DNA from: Buttiauxella ferragutiae
GTDB taxonomy: Bacteria > Pseudomonadota > Gammaproteobacteria > Enterobacterales > Enterobacteriaceae
DNA: 64,000 nucleotides
NCBI RefSeq assembly: GCF_001654915.1
Contig: NZ_LXEQ01000038.1
Strand: one strand, 5' to 3'
Made by a program: the position numbers and the translations under genes. The notes below the pieces were generated by a model. The model ran no database searches. It saw only the letters and a list, made by a program, of their open reading frames with translations, and was not told the origin of the DNA. This document shows, piece by piece, positions 25,376-34,486 of the stretch; position 1 is the first letter of the stretch; every line of letters begins with the position of its first letter.

Positions 25376-25712
25376 GGAAGTACCTACTTTTATACGTGGC
25401 TAAAAAAACGTCAGTGAGTCTCTCAGCGTAGCGCATGATGAGCCTGACATTTATGATTAACGTCATGCCAGAAGCGTTTTTTTTGGCATGGCGAATAAAT
25501 ACTCTAATGTTTACGCCATCTTGCACGTTTATTCGGCGATGGCTAACAGAGCAAAAATTTGACAACCTGCGGTTTCCCTTCTATGGCCGTCAAAGGCCGG
25601 CACAGGATACCTGATTGCGATGGCTAAAGACAAAAGTTTTTGAACCATGTAATTTAGAGTTGTTAAGTTGCACAAAAATTTTATTTTTTATATGTGAAGT
25701 TGAGGTAAAGCC
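25376..25712. promoter_or_regulatory. Divergent ackA / yfbV control region
   Basis: 337 bases without a gene, AT-rich, between the starts of ackA (minus) and yfbV (plus). It must hold both promoters. TTGAC at 25557 and several TA-rich -10-like hexamers are visible, but I cannot assign a specific promoter. A small GGCCGTCAAAGGCC hairpin lies near 25585. No repeat family member is present. Confidence 0.4.
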
Positions 25713-26168
25713 ATGTCAACACCCCAAAATAGCCATGTAAGTTGGTTTAGTCTGTTCAGCCGTGGACAACACTATTCAAAGACCTGGCCTGTTGATAAAC
25801 GCCTCGCGCCTATCTTTGTAGAAAACCGTGTGATCCGCGCCACGCGTTTTGCCATCCGCTTTATGCCTCCACTCGCTGTGTTTACGCTGACCTGGCAAAT
25901 TGCCCTTGGCGGCCAACTTGGCCCCGCCGTTGCCACCGCTTTATTCGCCTGTAGTCTGCCGATGCAGGGGTTATGGTGGTTAGGTAAACGTTCCGTGACG
26001 CCACTTCCGCCATCCATTTTGAGCTGGTTCTACGAAGTCCGTGGCAAATTGCAGGAAGCAGGGCAGGCGCTGGCGCCAATCGAAGGCAAGCCAGACTACC
26101 AGGCGCTGGCAGAAGTTTTGAAACGTGCGTTCAAGCAGTTGGATAAAACTTTTCTGGATGATTTGTAA
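25713..26168 (+). CDS. yfbV: Membrane protein YfbV (UPF0208)
   Basis: 151 residues, as in E. coli. Inner-membrane protein with two membrane segments (about residues 45-85) and a soluble C-terminal tail; in E. coli it is implicated in insulating the Ter macrodomain of the chromosome from flanking domains. RBS GAGGTAAAG precedes the ATG. Head of the yfbV-yfbU-yfbT run. Confidence 0.92.
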   Translation: MSTPQNSHVSWFSLFSRGQHYSKTWPVDKRLAPIFVENRVIRATRFAIRFMPPLAVFTLTWQIALGGQLGPAVATALFACSLPMQGLWWLGKRSVTPLPPSILSWFYEVRGKLQEAGQALAPIEGKPDYQALAEVLKRAFKQLDKTFLDDL

Positions 26169-26240
26169 AGTCCCTGCCGTTACGCATATAAAGAAGGATA
26201 TTTTTTCGCAGGATTAATCCTGCGCAACAGGAGCTAAGAA

Positions 26241-26735
26241 ATGGAAATGACTAACGCCCAGCGTCTGATTTTATCTAATCAGTACAAAATGATGACCATG
26301 CTCGACCCGGACAACGCCGAGCGTTATCGTCGCCTGCAAACGATCATCGAGCGCGGTTACGGCCTACAAATGCGCGAACTGGATCGGGAGTTCGGTGAGC
26401 TGACGGAAGAAACCTGCCGCACAGTTATCGATATCATGGAGATGTATCACGCTCTGCATGTCTCCTGGACTAACCTGAAAGACAACCAGGAAATCGACGA
26501 GCGTCGTGTGACTTTCCTTGGTTTTGATGCAGCAACTGAAGCGCGTTTCCTGGGCTATGTTCGCTTTATGGTGAACATTGAAGGCCGTTATGCTCATTTT
26601 GATGCGGGCACTCATGGCTTCAATGCGCAGACCCCAATGTGGGAAAAATATCAGCGTATGTTGAAAGTCTGGCAGTCTTGCCCACGTCAGTACCATTTAA
26701 GTGCGAACGAGATCGCGCAAATTATTAATGCCTGA
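26241..26735 (+). CDS. yfbU: UPF0304 protein YfbU
   Basis: 164 residues, as in E. coli; nearly all residues match the family (MEMTNAQRLILSNQYKMM, GTHGFNAQTPMWEKYQ). Small all-helical cytosolic protein; overexpression is toxic in E. coli but the molecular role is unknown. Good ribosome site CAGGAGC. yfbT begins 13 bases after its stop. Confidence 0.92.
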   Translation: MEMTNAQRLILSNQYKMMTMLDPDNAERYRRLQTIIERGYGLQMRELDREFGELTEETCRTVIDIMEMYHALHVSWTNLKDNQEIDERRVTFLGFDAATEARFLGYVRFMVNIEGRYAHFDAGTHGFNAQTPMWEKYQRMLKVWQSCPRQYHLSANEIAQIINA

Positions 26736-26748
26736 GGGGAGAAGCGTA

Positions 26749-27408
26749 GTGAAGTGCAAAGGTTTCTTGTTTGATTTGGATGGGACGCTGGTTGATTCTC
26801 TGCCAGCCGTCGAACGAGCCTGGATTAACTGGGCAAAGCGCTTCGATATTTCGCCACAGGAAGTTTTAGGTTTCATTCATGGTAAACAGGCGATCACTTC
26901 GTTACGTCACTTTATGGCGGGCGCGCCTGAAGAAGAGATTCAGCAGGAGTTTTTGCGTCTTGAAAAAATCGAGTCTGAAGACACCGACGGCATTGTGGCG
27001 CTGCCTGGTGCCGTTGAGCTGCTGGCTCATTTGAACGAAGCGGGCATTCCGTGGGCTATCGTGACTTCGGGTTCATACCCGGTAGCGTCTGCTCGTCGTG
27101 CTGCGGGTGGTTTACCTAAGCCCGAAGTGCTGGTCACCGCTGAACGTGTTGCTCGTGGGAAGCCAGAGCCTGATGCCTACTTGCTCGGTGCGCAACTGCT
27201 TGGCCTCGAGCCAGAAGAGTGCGTAGTGGTCGAAGACGCGCCAGCTGGCGTGTTGTCGGGTTTAGCCGCGGGCTGCCATGTGATAGCCGTTAATGCTCCA
27301 GTAGATACGCCACGCCTTGAGCATGTCGATTATGTGTTGCATTCACTGACTGAGCTTCTGGTTCAAAAGTTGTCTGATGGCACCGTCGAAGTGTTTAGAA
27401 AACACTGA
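26749..27408 (+). CDS. hxpA: HAD-superfamily sugar phosphatase YfbT (HxpA)
   Basis: 219 residues (E. coli 216). Haloacid-dehalogenase phosphatase acting on sugar phosphates in E. coli. Motif I FLFDLDGTLVD with nucleophile Asp, motif II VTSGS, motif III Lys in RGKPEPDAYL and motif IV VVVEDAPAG are intact. Start chosen as GTG 26749 (VKCKGFLFDLDG) after GGGGAGAA; the longer in-frame start at 26701 lies within yfbU and is rejected. Confidence 0.92.
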   Translation: MKCKGFLFDLDGTLVDSLPAVERAWINWAKRFDISPQEVLGFIHGKQAITSLRHFMAGAPEEEIQQEFLRLEKIESEDTDGIVALPGAVELLAHLNEAGIPWAIVTSGSYPVASARRAAGGLPKPEVLVTAERVARGKPEPDAYLLGAQLLGLEPEECVVVEDAPAGVLSGLAAGCHVIAVNAPVDTPRLEHVDYVLHSLTELLVQKLSDGTVEVFRKH

Positions 27409-27419
27409 ACACATGATTT

Positions 27420-27446
27420 AGCCCCGCGATAGCGGGGCTTTTTTAT
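27420..27446 (+). terminator. Terminator of yfbT
   Basis: AGCCCCGC pairs with GCGGGGCT across GATA, followed by six T. Lies 11 bases after the yfbT stop and separates it from yfbS. Confidence 0.9.
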
Positions 27447-27489
27447 GGCAAAATTTTATCCCCCTGAGACAACTACATAAGGAATTGTT

Positions 27490-29322
27490 TTGAACTCAGA
27501 ACTGGTTTGGGTTTTATCACTCTTAGCGATTGCAGTGGTGATGTTCGCCACTGGTAAAGTACGTATGGATGCGGTCGCATTACTGGTTATCATCGCTTTT
27601 GTCCTTAGCGGGACACTCACTCTTAGCGAAGCCTTCTCGGGCTTTAGCGACCCCAACGTTATTCTGATTGCTGCGTTATTTATTATTGGCGATGGCCTGG
27701 TGCGCACCGGCGTTGCCACCAAAATGGGCTCCTGGCTGGTGGATGTGGCGGGCAGCAGTGAAACCAAAATGCTGGTTTTGCTGATGCTAACCGTTGCCGG
27801 ACTGGGCGCATTTATGAGCTCGACGGGTGTGGTGGCGATCTTTATCCCCGTAGTACTCAGCGTTTCAATGCGCATGAAAATTTCACCGTCGCGCTTAATG
27901 ATGCCCCTGAGTTTTGCGGGGCTGATAAGCGGCATGATGACGCTGGTCGCGACTCCGCCAAACCTGGTGGTGAACAGCGAACTGTTGCGCGAAGGTTTGC
28001 AGGGCTTTCAATTCTTTAGTGTTACGCCAATCGGTCTGGTTATTTTGCTGTTGGGCATCGGCTACATGCTTATCGCACGCTTTGCGTTAAACGGGCAGAA
28101 AAAAGACGACGGCAAACAACACTGGCGACGCCGCACGTTTCGCGATCTGATTAAAGATTATCGGCTAACCGGACGCGCGCGTCGTCTGGCGATTCGCCCT
28201 GGCTCACCGATGGTTGGTCGCCGTCTTGATGATTTAAAGCTGCGTGAGCGCTATGGTGCAAACGTGATTGGCCTTGAGCGTTGGCGCAAATTCCGCAAGG
28301 TTATCGTTAATGTTACGGGCGTCACCGAATTCCGTGCTCGCGACGTTTTGCTAATCGATATGTCGGCTTCTGAAGTCGATCTGCGTGAGTTTTGTAGCGA
28401 GCAAATGCTGGAGCCGATGATACTGCGCGGCGAGTATTTCTCGGACCAGGCGCTGGATGTTGGTATGGCGGAAGTGTCGCTTATCCCGGAATCAGAATTA
28501 ATTGGGCAAACGCTGCGCGAAATAGGTTTCCGTACACGCTACGGATTGAACGTTGTCGGGTTGCGTCGCAATGGCGCAGCGCTGGAAGGTCTGCTGGTAG
28601 ATGAAGCTTTGCAATTGGGTGATATTTTGCTGGTGGTCGGTGACTGGAAACTAATTAGCCAGCTGCAACTAAAAGGCCGAGATTTTCTGGTACTCAATTT
28701 GCCAGTGGAAGAGGGGGAGGCATCACCTGCTCACAGCCAGGCTCCCCACGCGATTTTCTGCCTGGCGCTGATGGTTGCCCTGATGCTGACTGACGAAATC
28801 CCTAATACCATTGCGGCGATTATCGCTTGTTTGTTGATGGGCAAATTCCGCTGCATCGACATGGAAAGTGCTTATAAAGCGGTGCATTGGCCAAGCATTA
28901 TCTTGATTGTCGGGATGATGCCGTTTGCACTTGCGCTGCAAAAAACCGGTGGCGTGGATTTGATAGTTAACGGGCTGATGCAGATGGGTGGGGGTTATGG
29001 CCCATACCTGATGTTGGTTTGCCTGTTCGTCATGTGCGCCGCGATTGGTCTGTTTATCTCGAACACGGCGACTGCGGTTCTGATGGCACCGATTGCGTTA
29101 GCGGCGGCAAAAACGATGGGCGTCTCGCCTTATCCATTTGCGATGATTGTGGCGCTTGCAGCCTCTGCGGCATTTATGACTCCGGTATCTTCACCGGTTA
29201 ATACGCTCGTTCTGGGGCCGGGGAACTATAAGTTCAGTGATTTTGTGAAGATGGGCGTGCCATTTACCGTCATCGTGATGGTGGTGAGTGTGGTGATGGT
29301 GCCGATGCTGTTTCCATTCTAA
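27490..29322 (+). CDS. yfbS: SLC13/DASS-type anion permease with RCK domains, YfbS
   Basis: 610 residues, as in E. coli. Inner-membrane transporter: a first block of membrane segments (about residues 1-205), two cytosolic TrkA-C/RCK-type regulatory domains in the middle (about 215-395, each with an RxGxxVxGLxR-like segment, e.g. RYGANVIGLERW and RYGLNVVGLRRN), then a second membrane block (about 415-610). Substrate unknown; relatives carry dicarboxylates or sulfate. Starts with TTG at 27490 behind AAGGAATTG. Confidence 0.9.
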   Translation: MNSELVWVLSLLAIAVVMFATGKVRMDAVALLVIIAFVLSGTLTLSEAFSGFSDPNVILIAALFIIGDGLVRTGVATKMGSWLVDVAGSSETKMLVLLMLTVAGLGAFMSSTGVVAIFIPVVLSVSMRMKISPSRLMMPLSFAGLISGMMTLVATPPNLVVNSELLREGLQGFQFFSVTPIGLVILLLGIGYMLIARFALNGQKKDDGKQHWRRRTFRDLIKDYRLTGRARRLAIRPGSPMVGRRLDDLKLRERYGANVIGLERWRKFRKVIVNVTGVTEFRARDVLLIDMSASEVDLREFCSEQMLEPMILRGEYFSDQALDVGMAEVSLIPESELIGQTLREIGFRTRYGLNVVGLRRNGAALEGLLVDEALQLGDILLVVGDWKLISQLQLKGRDFLVLNLPVEEGEASPAHSQAPHAIFCLALMVALMLTDEIPNTIAAIIACLLMGKFRCIDMESAYKAVHWPSIILIVGMMPFALALQKTGGVDLIVNGLMQMGGGYGPYLMLVCLFVMCAAIGLFISNTATAVLMAPIALAAAKTMGVSPYPFAMIVALAASAAFMTPVSSPVNTLVLGPGNYKFSDFVKMGVPFTVIVMVVSVVMVPMLFPF

Positions 29323-29327
29323 AACAA

Positions 29328-29401
29328 CCCTCACCCTGAGGGAGAGGGGGAACACCAATCCGGACAATTCCCTCTCCTGGGGGAGAGGGTTAGGGTGAGG
29401 G
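29328..29401. repeat. Palindromic intergenic repeat, copy 4
   Basis: CCCTCACCCTGAGGGAGAGG at the left and GGGAGAGGGTTAGGGTGAGGG-type sequence at the right. It fills the space between the convergent yfbS and yfbR stops. Confidence 0.8.
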
Positions 29402-29415
29402 CGCAATATCCAGAG

Positions 29416-30015
29416 TTAAAGCGGCGAATCCTGGCTAATCTCATCGAGCGAAAGCTGGAAACTTGGCACAAACACATTCATGAAGTAATCCATCTCTTCG
29501 CTGTGGCGATCCGCCAGCGTTTTTTCGAGTCGGCTTTTTGCCAGCAAGAATTCATTGTTACCCGCAGAGAGTTCTTCGAGGCATTTCAGATACGCACATA
29601 GCGCATCAGCCTGTTTGACGATGGCGCGATCTTCTTCGCTGCTCTGATGTTCATCAATTAGCGGTGCCCAAATATCGCGTAACTCTTCTGGCACCATATC
29701 GATCAATTTCTGCTGCGCAATTTTCTCGATAGCTTTGTATTCGTGGGCTATTTGCGTGTTGAAATATTTCACCGGAGTCGGCAGGTCACCGGTCAGCACT
29801 TCACTGGCGTCGTGATACATCGCTAAGAGTGCGACATGCTCAGCGTTAACCTGCCCGTTAAATTTTCGGTTCTTGATCACGGCTAAGGCATGAGCAACCA
29901 TCGCGACTTGTAGACTATGCTCCGAAACATTTTCGGTACGCACATTGCGCATCAGTGGCCAACGATTGATTAATTTCAGACGTGAAAGGTGGGCAAAGAA
30001 ATGGCTCTGGCTCAT
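29416..30015 (-). CDS. yfbR: 5'-deoxynucleotidase YfbR
   Basis: 199 residues, as in E. coli. HD-domain phosphohydrolase that removes phosphate from deoxyribonucleoside 5'-monophosphates (dCMP branch of thymidylate supply). Metal ligands are visible: His in VSEHSLQVAMVAHALA, HD in MYHDASEVLTGDLPTPVK, and a later Asp (EEDRAIVKQADALCAYL). Downstream of alaA on the same strand. Confidence 0.95.
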   Translation of the reverse strand: MSQSHFFAHLSRLKLINRWPLMRNVRTENVSEHSLQVAMVAHALAVIKNRKFNGQVNAEHVALLAMYHDASEVLTGDLPTPVKYFNTQIAHEYKAIEKIAQQKLIDMVPEELRDIWAPLIDEHQSSEEDRAIVKQADALCAYLKCLEELSAGNNEFLLAKSRLEKTLADRHSEEMDYFMNVFVPSFQLSLDEISQDSPL

Positions 30016-30061
30016 GGGTACACTCGGGGTCTACTGCAAAGAAAACCATTGTGCGGGGAGT

Positions 30062-30087
30062 CGGGGGAAGATGCAAACATCTCCCCC
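30062..30087. other. Stem-loop between alaA and yfbR
   Basis: GGGGGAAGATG and CATCTCCCCCC pair with one mismatch around CAAA, 9 bases past the alaA stop. No T run follows on the minus strand, so message stabilisation or weak termination is likelier than full termination. Confidence 0.4.
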
Positions 30088-30095
30088 CGTGGGTA

Positions 30096-31310
30096 TTACT
30101 GGTGGTAATGACCGAGGAAGCGACCAAACTTATTGATAGCCATATCCAGCTCATCAACGCGCGGTAAAGTCACGATACGCACATGATCAGGCCACGGCCA
30201 GTTAAACGCTGTTCCTTGAACTAACAGCACTTTTTCTTGCAACAAGAAATCCAGCACCATTTTTTGGTCGTCATGGATATTAAAGCGCTTAGCGTCAATT
30301 TTAGGGAACATATACAGCGCACCGCGTGGTTTCACGCATGACACCCCGGGAATATCGTTTAGCAATTCCCATGCCCGGTTACGCTGTTCATACAGACGCC
30401 CACCCGGTGCAATAAATTCGCTGATGCTTTGATAACCGCCAAGTGCGGTTTGAATGGAATGCTGTGCCGGAACGTTGGCACACAGGCGCATCGACGCCAG
30501 CATCTCCAGCCCTTCAATATAACCTTTCGCGTGTTTCTTCGGCCCATTCAGAACCATCCAGCCCTGGCGGAAACCGGCAACACGGTAAGTTTTCGACAAA
30601 CCATTAAAGGTAATTGTCAGCAGATCTGGCGCGAGTGCTGCAATTGAATGGTGCTGGGCTTCGTCGTACAGAATCTTGTCGTAAATTTCATCCGCAAAAA
30701 TAATCAAATTATGCTGGCGGGCGATTTCAACAATTTCCAGCAGCAGTTCTTTGGAATAGACCGCACCGGTAGGGTTGTTCGGGTTAATAATCACAATACC
30801 GCGGGTACGAGGTGTGATTTTAGAACGAATATCATCAAGGTCCGGGAACCAGTCGGACGACTCATCACATAAATAGTGAACAGCTTTGCCACTCGATAGT
30901 GAAACTGCGGCGGTCCATAAAGGATAATCAGGCGCAGGGACCAGCATCTCATCACCGCTGTTAAGCAATGCCTGCATAGATTGAACAATAAGTTCAGATA
31001 CACCGTTACCGATGTAGATGTCTTCAACCGTCACATCCCGCATTTCACGTGCCTGATAATGCTGCATGATGGCTTTACGTGCGGAGTAGAGTCCTTTCGA
31101 GTCACAATACCCTTGCGCTGTAGGCAGGTTACGAATCACATCGACAAGGATCTCATCCGGGGCATCAAAGCCGAATGGCGCTGGGTTGCCAATATTCAGT
31201 TTGAGGACTTTGTTTCCTTCTTCTTCGAGGCGTTTCGCCTCTTTGAGAACCGGGCCACGGATGTCGTAACAGACGTTATCAAGTTTGCTGGATTTTTCGA
31301 TTGGGGACAT
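30096..31310 (-). CDS. alaA: Glutamate-pyruvate aminotransferase AlaA
   Basis: 404 residues (E. coli 405). PLP-dependent class I aminotransferase, the main alanine-forming transaminase in E. coli. The PLP lysine is in TFNGLSKTYRVAGFR; INPNNPTGAVYSKELL and FADEIYDKILYDE carry the other cofactor contacts. Start set at 31310 (MSPIEKSSKLDN) behind AAGGTCAGG; the longer in-frame start at 31337 lacks support. Divergent from lrhA across a 1-kb gap. In E. coli it responds to Lrp and alanine. Confidence 0.96.
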   Translation of the reverse strand: MSPIEKSSKLDNVCYDIRGPVLKEAKRLEEEGNKVLKLNIGNPAPFGFDAPDEILVDVIRNLPTAQGYCDSKGLYSARKAIMQHYQAREMRDVTVEDIYIGNGVSELIVQSMQALLNSGDEMLVPAPDYPLWTAAVSLSSGKAVHYLCDESSDWFPDLDDIRSKITPRTRGIVIINPNNPTGAVYSKELLLEIVEIARQHNLIIFADEIYDKILYDEAQHHSIAALAPDLLTITFNGLSKTYRVAGFRQGWMVLNGPKKHAKGYIEGLEMLASMRLCANVPAQHSIQTALGGYQSISEFIAPGGRLYEQRNRAWELLNDIPGVSCVKPRGALYMFPKIDAKRFNIHDDQKMVLDFLLQEKVLLVQGTAFNWPWPDHVRIVTLPRVDELDMAINKFGRFLGHYHQ

Positions 31311-32320
31311 GAACCTGACCTTAAATGTTAGCGCCACTTCCTGCCGTGGAAGCGACCAGGGAACAATGTACTCCTGCGCCGCACAGATTTGAAGGTTATC
31401 GAAGCGCCAAATAGTAATAAATCTTCAATTTTGAGAGTGGTAGTAAATTGCTGTTGAATAGTGATTTTGCAGGATTATATGTTGATGATCATATCAATAT
31501 TGACCGAAAATATAGGTTATTGAGTTGCTTGCCATGGTAGTCACTGCGTTAATGCATAGAGTGCAGTCAGTCATGCTGACCGAAATGCGAATTATATTGA
31601 GTAATAGTTAAGGAAAATTGAATATTCATGCTTATGGTTAAATGAAGTGCATTAGTGCGAGTTAATAATATGTATATAAAAATAACCGAGTATGTGATTA
31701 ATATAAACAAGGAATATAGTTAAATTGCTTCTCTTTTAGCTTGTAGAATTTTGGACATTTCTGCGAATAAGCTACTGATGAATGAATTAAAAAAGAGAAT
31801 GAGATCGGATAATTCGCAACAAAAGTTATGGGATGGCGTGTTTTGCGGTAAGATACACTACTGAAAATGGTAGGTGGTTTTCGGTATAAATAACGCAACT
31901 CCATGTTTTATGGTGGGTTGGTTTGTCTGCGTTGTAGTGTGTCAATTGCCAGTACAATGAAGTGACTTAAAGAAAATCCCCATCCTGTTTACACTTGTTT
32001 CTGCTATGAGTTGAATAAATAAAGCTCAGTACTGAAGTGGATTTACAATAATTACTCAGTTTTAATTTCAGTGACTAGTACGTTAAGACGAATGTTTGTA
32101 TGTTGTTAACGACAGTATAATATCCCAGAAATACGTGCTTTGCATTATTGCTTCGCGTACCTCTGGCAGTATGAAAAATAAATAAGTCAGAACGGCTGTC
32201 AGGATGACGGTGCTCCCCTTCGGGAGGCGTTCTGTAAAAGGGAATTGCTTTATCTTTTTGATAAATCACAGCAATAAAACTAAGGCAGACTCGTAAGAGC
32301 AACCTGATAGTGAAAAAATT
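31311..32320. promoter_or_regulatory. Long AT-rich alaA / lrhA intergenic region
   Basis: 1010 bases with no credible gene. It must hold the alaA promoter (near 31320-31400) and the lrhA promoter and leader. AT content is clearly higher than in the genes. I see an imperfect dyad TTGATGATCATATCAA near 31483 and a short CTCCC/GGGAG hairpin near 32213, but nothing that fits a defined operator. Two short open frames (31698-31904 and 32075-32437, minus strand) look like chance. In E. coli the lrhA leader is also long and receives several regulators. Confidence 0.5.
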
Positions 32321-33256
32321 ATGATTAACGCAAATCGTCCGATACTCAATCTCGACCTCGATCTGCTCAGGACTTTTGTTGCCGTAGCGGATCTGAATAC
32401 TTTTGCCGCTGCAGCCGTTGCGGTTTGCCGCACTCAATCGGCTGTAAGCCAGCAGATGCAGCGCCTTGAACAGTTAGTAGGAAAAGAGCTTTTTGCCCGT
32501 CATGGCCGTAATAAACTGCTGACCGAGCACGGTATCCAGCTCCTTGGTTATGCGCGAAAGATTCTGCGTTTTAATGATGAAGCTTGTACTTCGCTAATGT
32601 TTAGTAATTTGCAGGGCGTATTAACGATTGGAGCATCTGATGAAACTGCAGATACCATCCTGCCGTTTCTGCTTAACCGGATAAGCTCGGTGTACCCTAA
32701 ATTGGCGTTGGATGTGCGTGTTAAACGTAATCCGTTTATGGTTGAAATGCTTAATCAGCAGGAAGTGGATCTCGTCGTCACGACCTCGAAACCTGCGCAT
32801 TTTGAATCCATTGTGTTACGGACTTCGCCAACTTTATGGTACTGCGCCGCTGATTACGTGTTCCAGAAAGGTGAAACGGTGCCTTTAGTGGTGCTCGATA
32901 ACCCTAGCCCGTACCGTGACATGATGATTGAACAACTCAACGCTGCACGCATTCCGTGGCGTATTGCTTATGTTGCGTCAACACTTTCTGCTGTACGCGC
33001 TGCGGTAAAAGCCGGGTTGGGGATTACATCACGGCCTGTAGAAATGATGAGCCCAGAACTGCGCGTGCTTGGAGGTGCCGATGGTTTGCCAGCGATGCCT
33101 GATACGCAATACATGCTGTGCCGTAATTTGCAAACCACTAATGATTTAGCTCAGGCTATTTTCAGTGCGCTGGAAAACAACCCGAATCCATATCGTTACG
33201 TGGTTTCCTCAGACGAGGACGGCGATACCATGTTGATGGAAGGCGATTTCGAGTAA
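32321..33256 (+). CDS. lrhA: LysR-type regulator LrhA
   Basis: 311 residues (E. coli 312). Represses flhDC (motility, chemotaxis) and affects RpoS and fimbriae in E. coli. N-terminal winged helix-turn-helix (about residues 12-70; TFVAVADLNTFAAAAVAVC, RTQSAVSQQMQRLEQLVG) followed by a periplasmic-binding-fold effector domain. The C-terminal ~40 residues diverge from E. coli. Lies directly upstream of nuoA, as in E. coli, without evidence that it controls nuo. Confidence 0.95.
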   Translation: MINANRPILNLDLDLLRTFVAVADLNTFAAAAVAVCRTQSAVSQQMQRLEQLVGKELFARHGRNKLLTEHGIQLLGYARKILRFNDEACTSLMFSNLQGVLTIGASDETADTILPFLLNRISSVYPKLALDVRVKRNPFMVEMLNQQEVDLVVTTSKPAHFESIVLRTSPTLWYCAADYVFQKGETVPLVVLDNPSPYRDMMIEQLNAARIPWRIAYVASTLSAVRAAVKAGLGITSRPVEMMSPELRVLGGADGLPAMPDTQYMLCRNLQTTNDLAQAIFSALENNPNPYRYVVSSDEDGDTMLMEGDFE

Positions 33257-33262
33257 CGCATT

Positions 33263-33387
33263 CCCCGTCATAATTCGAGTAGCAGGGGTGTTGGCTGCAC
33301 TATTCGGCTCATCCATGAGCCTCACCCCTTTGGGGCCACCGCAAGCGGCTCCCTTGCCGCCTACCTGCAACTCGAATTATTTAGGGG
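33263..33387. repeat. ERIC-like element, full length (125 bp)
   Basis: Ends are inverted repeats of about 24 bases: CCCCGTCATAATTCGAGTAG at the left, and CTCGAATTATTTAGGGG at the right, whose complement matches. Length agrees with the ~127 bp of ERIC sequences. Two CTGCA motifs (33295-33299 and 33365-33369) bound the central 70 bases that are missing in the 55-bp copies at 20231 and 24059. Confidence 0.8.
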
Positions 33388-33438
33388 ATGTAGCCGTCAT
33401 ACGGGTTTGTTAGTAACAATTTATGAAATTCGAAAACA

Positions 33439-33478
33439 GGTCATTGAGCACTTTTTGGGTCTCAATGGCTTGTTTTTT
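33439..33478 (+). terminator. Probable terminator of lrhA
   Basis: CATTGAG (33442-33448) pairs with CTCAATG (33461-33467), extended by GGT/GGC-type pairs with wobbles, loop of 12, then GCTTGTTTTTT. It follows the ERIC-like element and precedes the nuo control region. Confidence 0.55.
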
Positions 33479-34024
33479 AATCAGTGAACGTTAAGTTGAC
33501 GGGTGTTTTGTAAAAACACGTTTTAAAACAATCTACTTTACCTCCTCTTTGTCACCTGTCTTCTCCTGCTAGCCTACTAATCAACTCGTGTTTAATTGTT
33601 AAAAAATACGCTGCAATGTTGTCATTTTTTGATATGAATTAACAGAAGCGTGTCTCAGATCAAGAAAATACTCCCTATAGGGGGGATGAATAGTTGAGAA
33701 ATCCTGCCAAAATAGAGCAGCAGTTAATTTTTTCCTCCTTAACGGACACGATTCACCTTCATTAAAACCGAGTTAATAACTCGGCGTTACTAGCTTTTAA
33801 GGCACTTAATGTTAATGAAGTTGGCTTCATGTAAATTAATGTGTGGATACTTTTGTTAAAGTTGACAAAAGGTTATAGAAAGGAGTAAAAAACCCCATCA
33901 ATGTGCTGGTAAAGTTTTGATTCCGGCAGTTATTGTAAGGTTTATTGTTCCTCCCCATGAATCGATGTGGTGTTCATCTGCCAGCAAGAGCAGAGACTTT
34001 GGCGCCACTTTTGATGAGTAAGCA
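33479..34024 (+). promoter_or_regulatory. nuo operon control region
   Basis: 546 bases of AT-rich DNA without a gene, between lrhA and nuoA. In E. coli this region carries the nuo promoters and ArcA, FNR, NarL, Fis and IHF effects. TTGATATGAATTAA at 33629-33642 matches the FNR consensus TTGAT-N4-ATCAA at 9 of 10 positions. Several GTTAA-type repeats (33598, 33723, 33772, 33821) could be ArcA-box halves. The promoter itself was not resolved. Confidence 0.45.
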
Positions 34025-34471
34025 ATGAGTATGTCAACATCCACTGAAGTTATCGCTCACCATTGGGCGTTCGCAGTCTTTCTTATTGTTGCCATAGGCC
34101 TGTGTTGCGTAATGCTTCTCGGGGCCTGGTTCCTTGGCGGGAGAGCTAAGGGTCGGCACAAAAACACTCCCTTCGAGTCAGGTATCGACTCAGTTGGTAC
34201 AGCGCGCTTACGCCTATCCGCTAAGTTCTACTTGGTTGCCATGTTCTTCGTCATCTTCGACGTGGAAGCCTTGTATCTCTACGCGTGGTCAGTGTCTATT
34301 CGTGAAAGCGGATGGGTAGGCTTCGTCGAGGCCGCAATTTTCATTTTTGTGCTACTGGCAGGCCTGGTGTATCTCGTGCGCATTGGCGCGCTTGATTGGA
34401 CTCCCGCGCGTTCGCGTCGCGCCCATATCAACCCAGAAACCGACAGTATTACTAACCGTCATACGCAGTAA
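34025..34471 (+). CDS. nuoA: NADH-quinone oxidoreductase subunit A
   Basis: 148 residues (E. coli 147). Small membrane subunit of complex I with three membrane helices; the long TM1-TM2 loop with the conserved FESGIDSVGTARLRLSAKFY lies at the quinone-site junction, and FVIFDVEALYLYAW is the family signature. First gene of the 13-gene nuo operon. Confidence 0.97.
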   Translation: MSMSTSTEVIAHHWAFAVFLIVAIGLCCVMLLGAWFLGGRAKGRHKNTPFESGIDSVGTARLRLSAKFYLVAMFFVIFDVEALYLYAWSVSIRESGWVGFVEAAIFIFVLLAGLVYLVRIGALDWTPARSRRAHINPETDSITNRHTQ

Positions 34472-34486
34472 AAATGAGGCAATAAG

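Noticed and set aside
31698..31904. 68-codon open frame in the lrhA upstream region
   Set aside because: No ribosome site, low-complexity composition, no recognisable feature; expected by chance in AT-rich DNA.
32075..32437. 120-codon minus-strand frame overlapping the lrhA start
   Set aside because: Overlaps the conserved N-terminus of lrhA and has no start signal.
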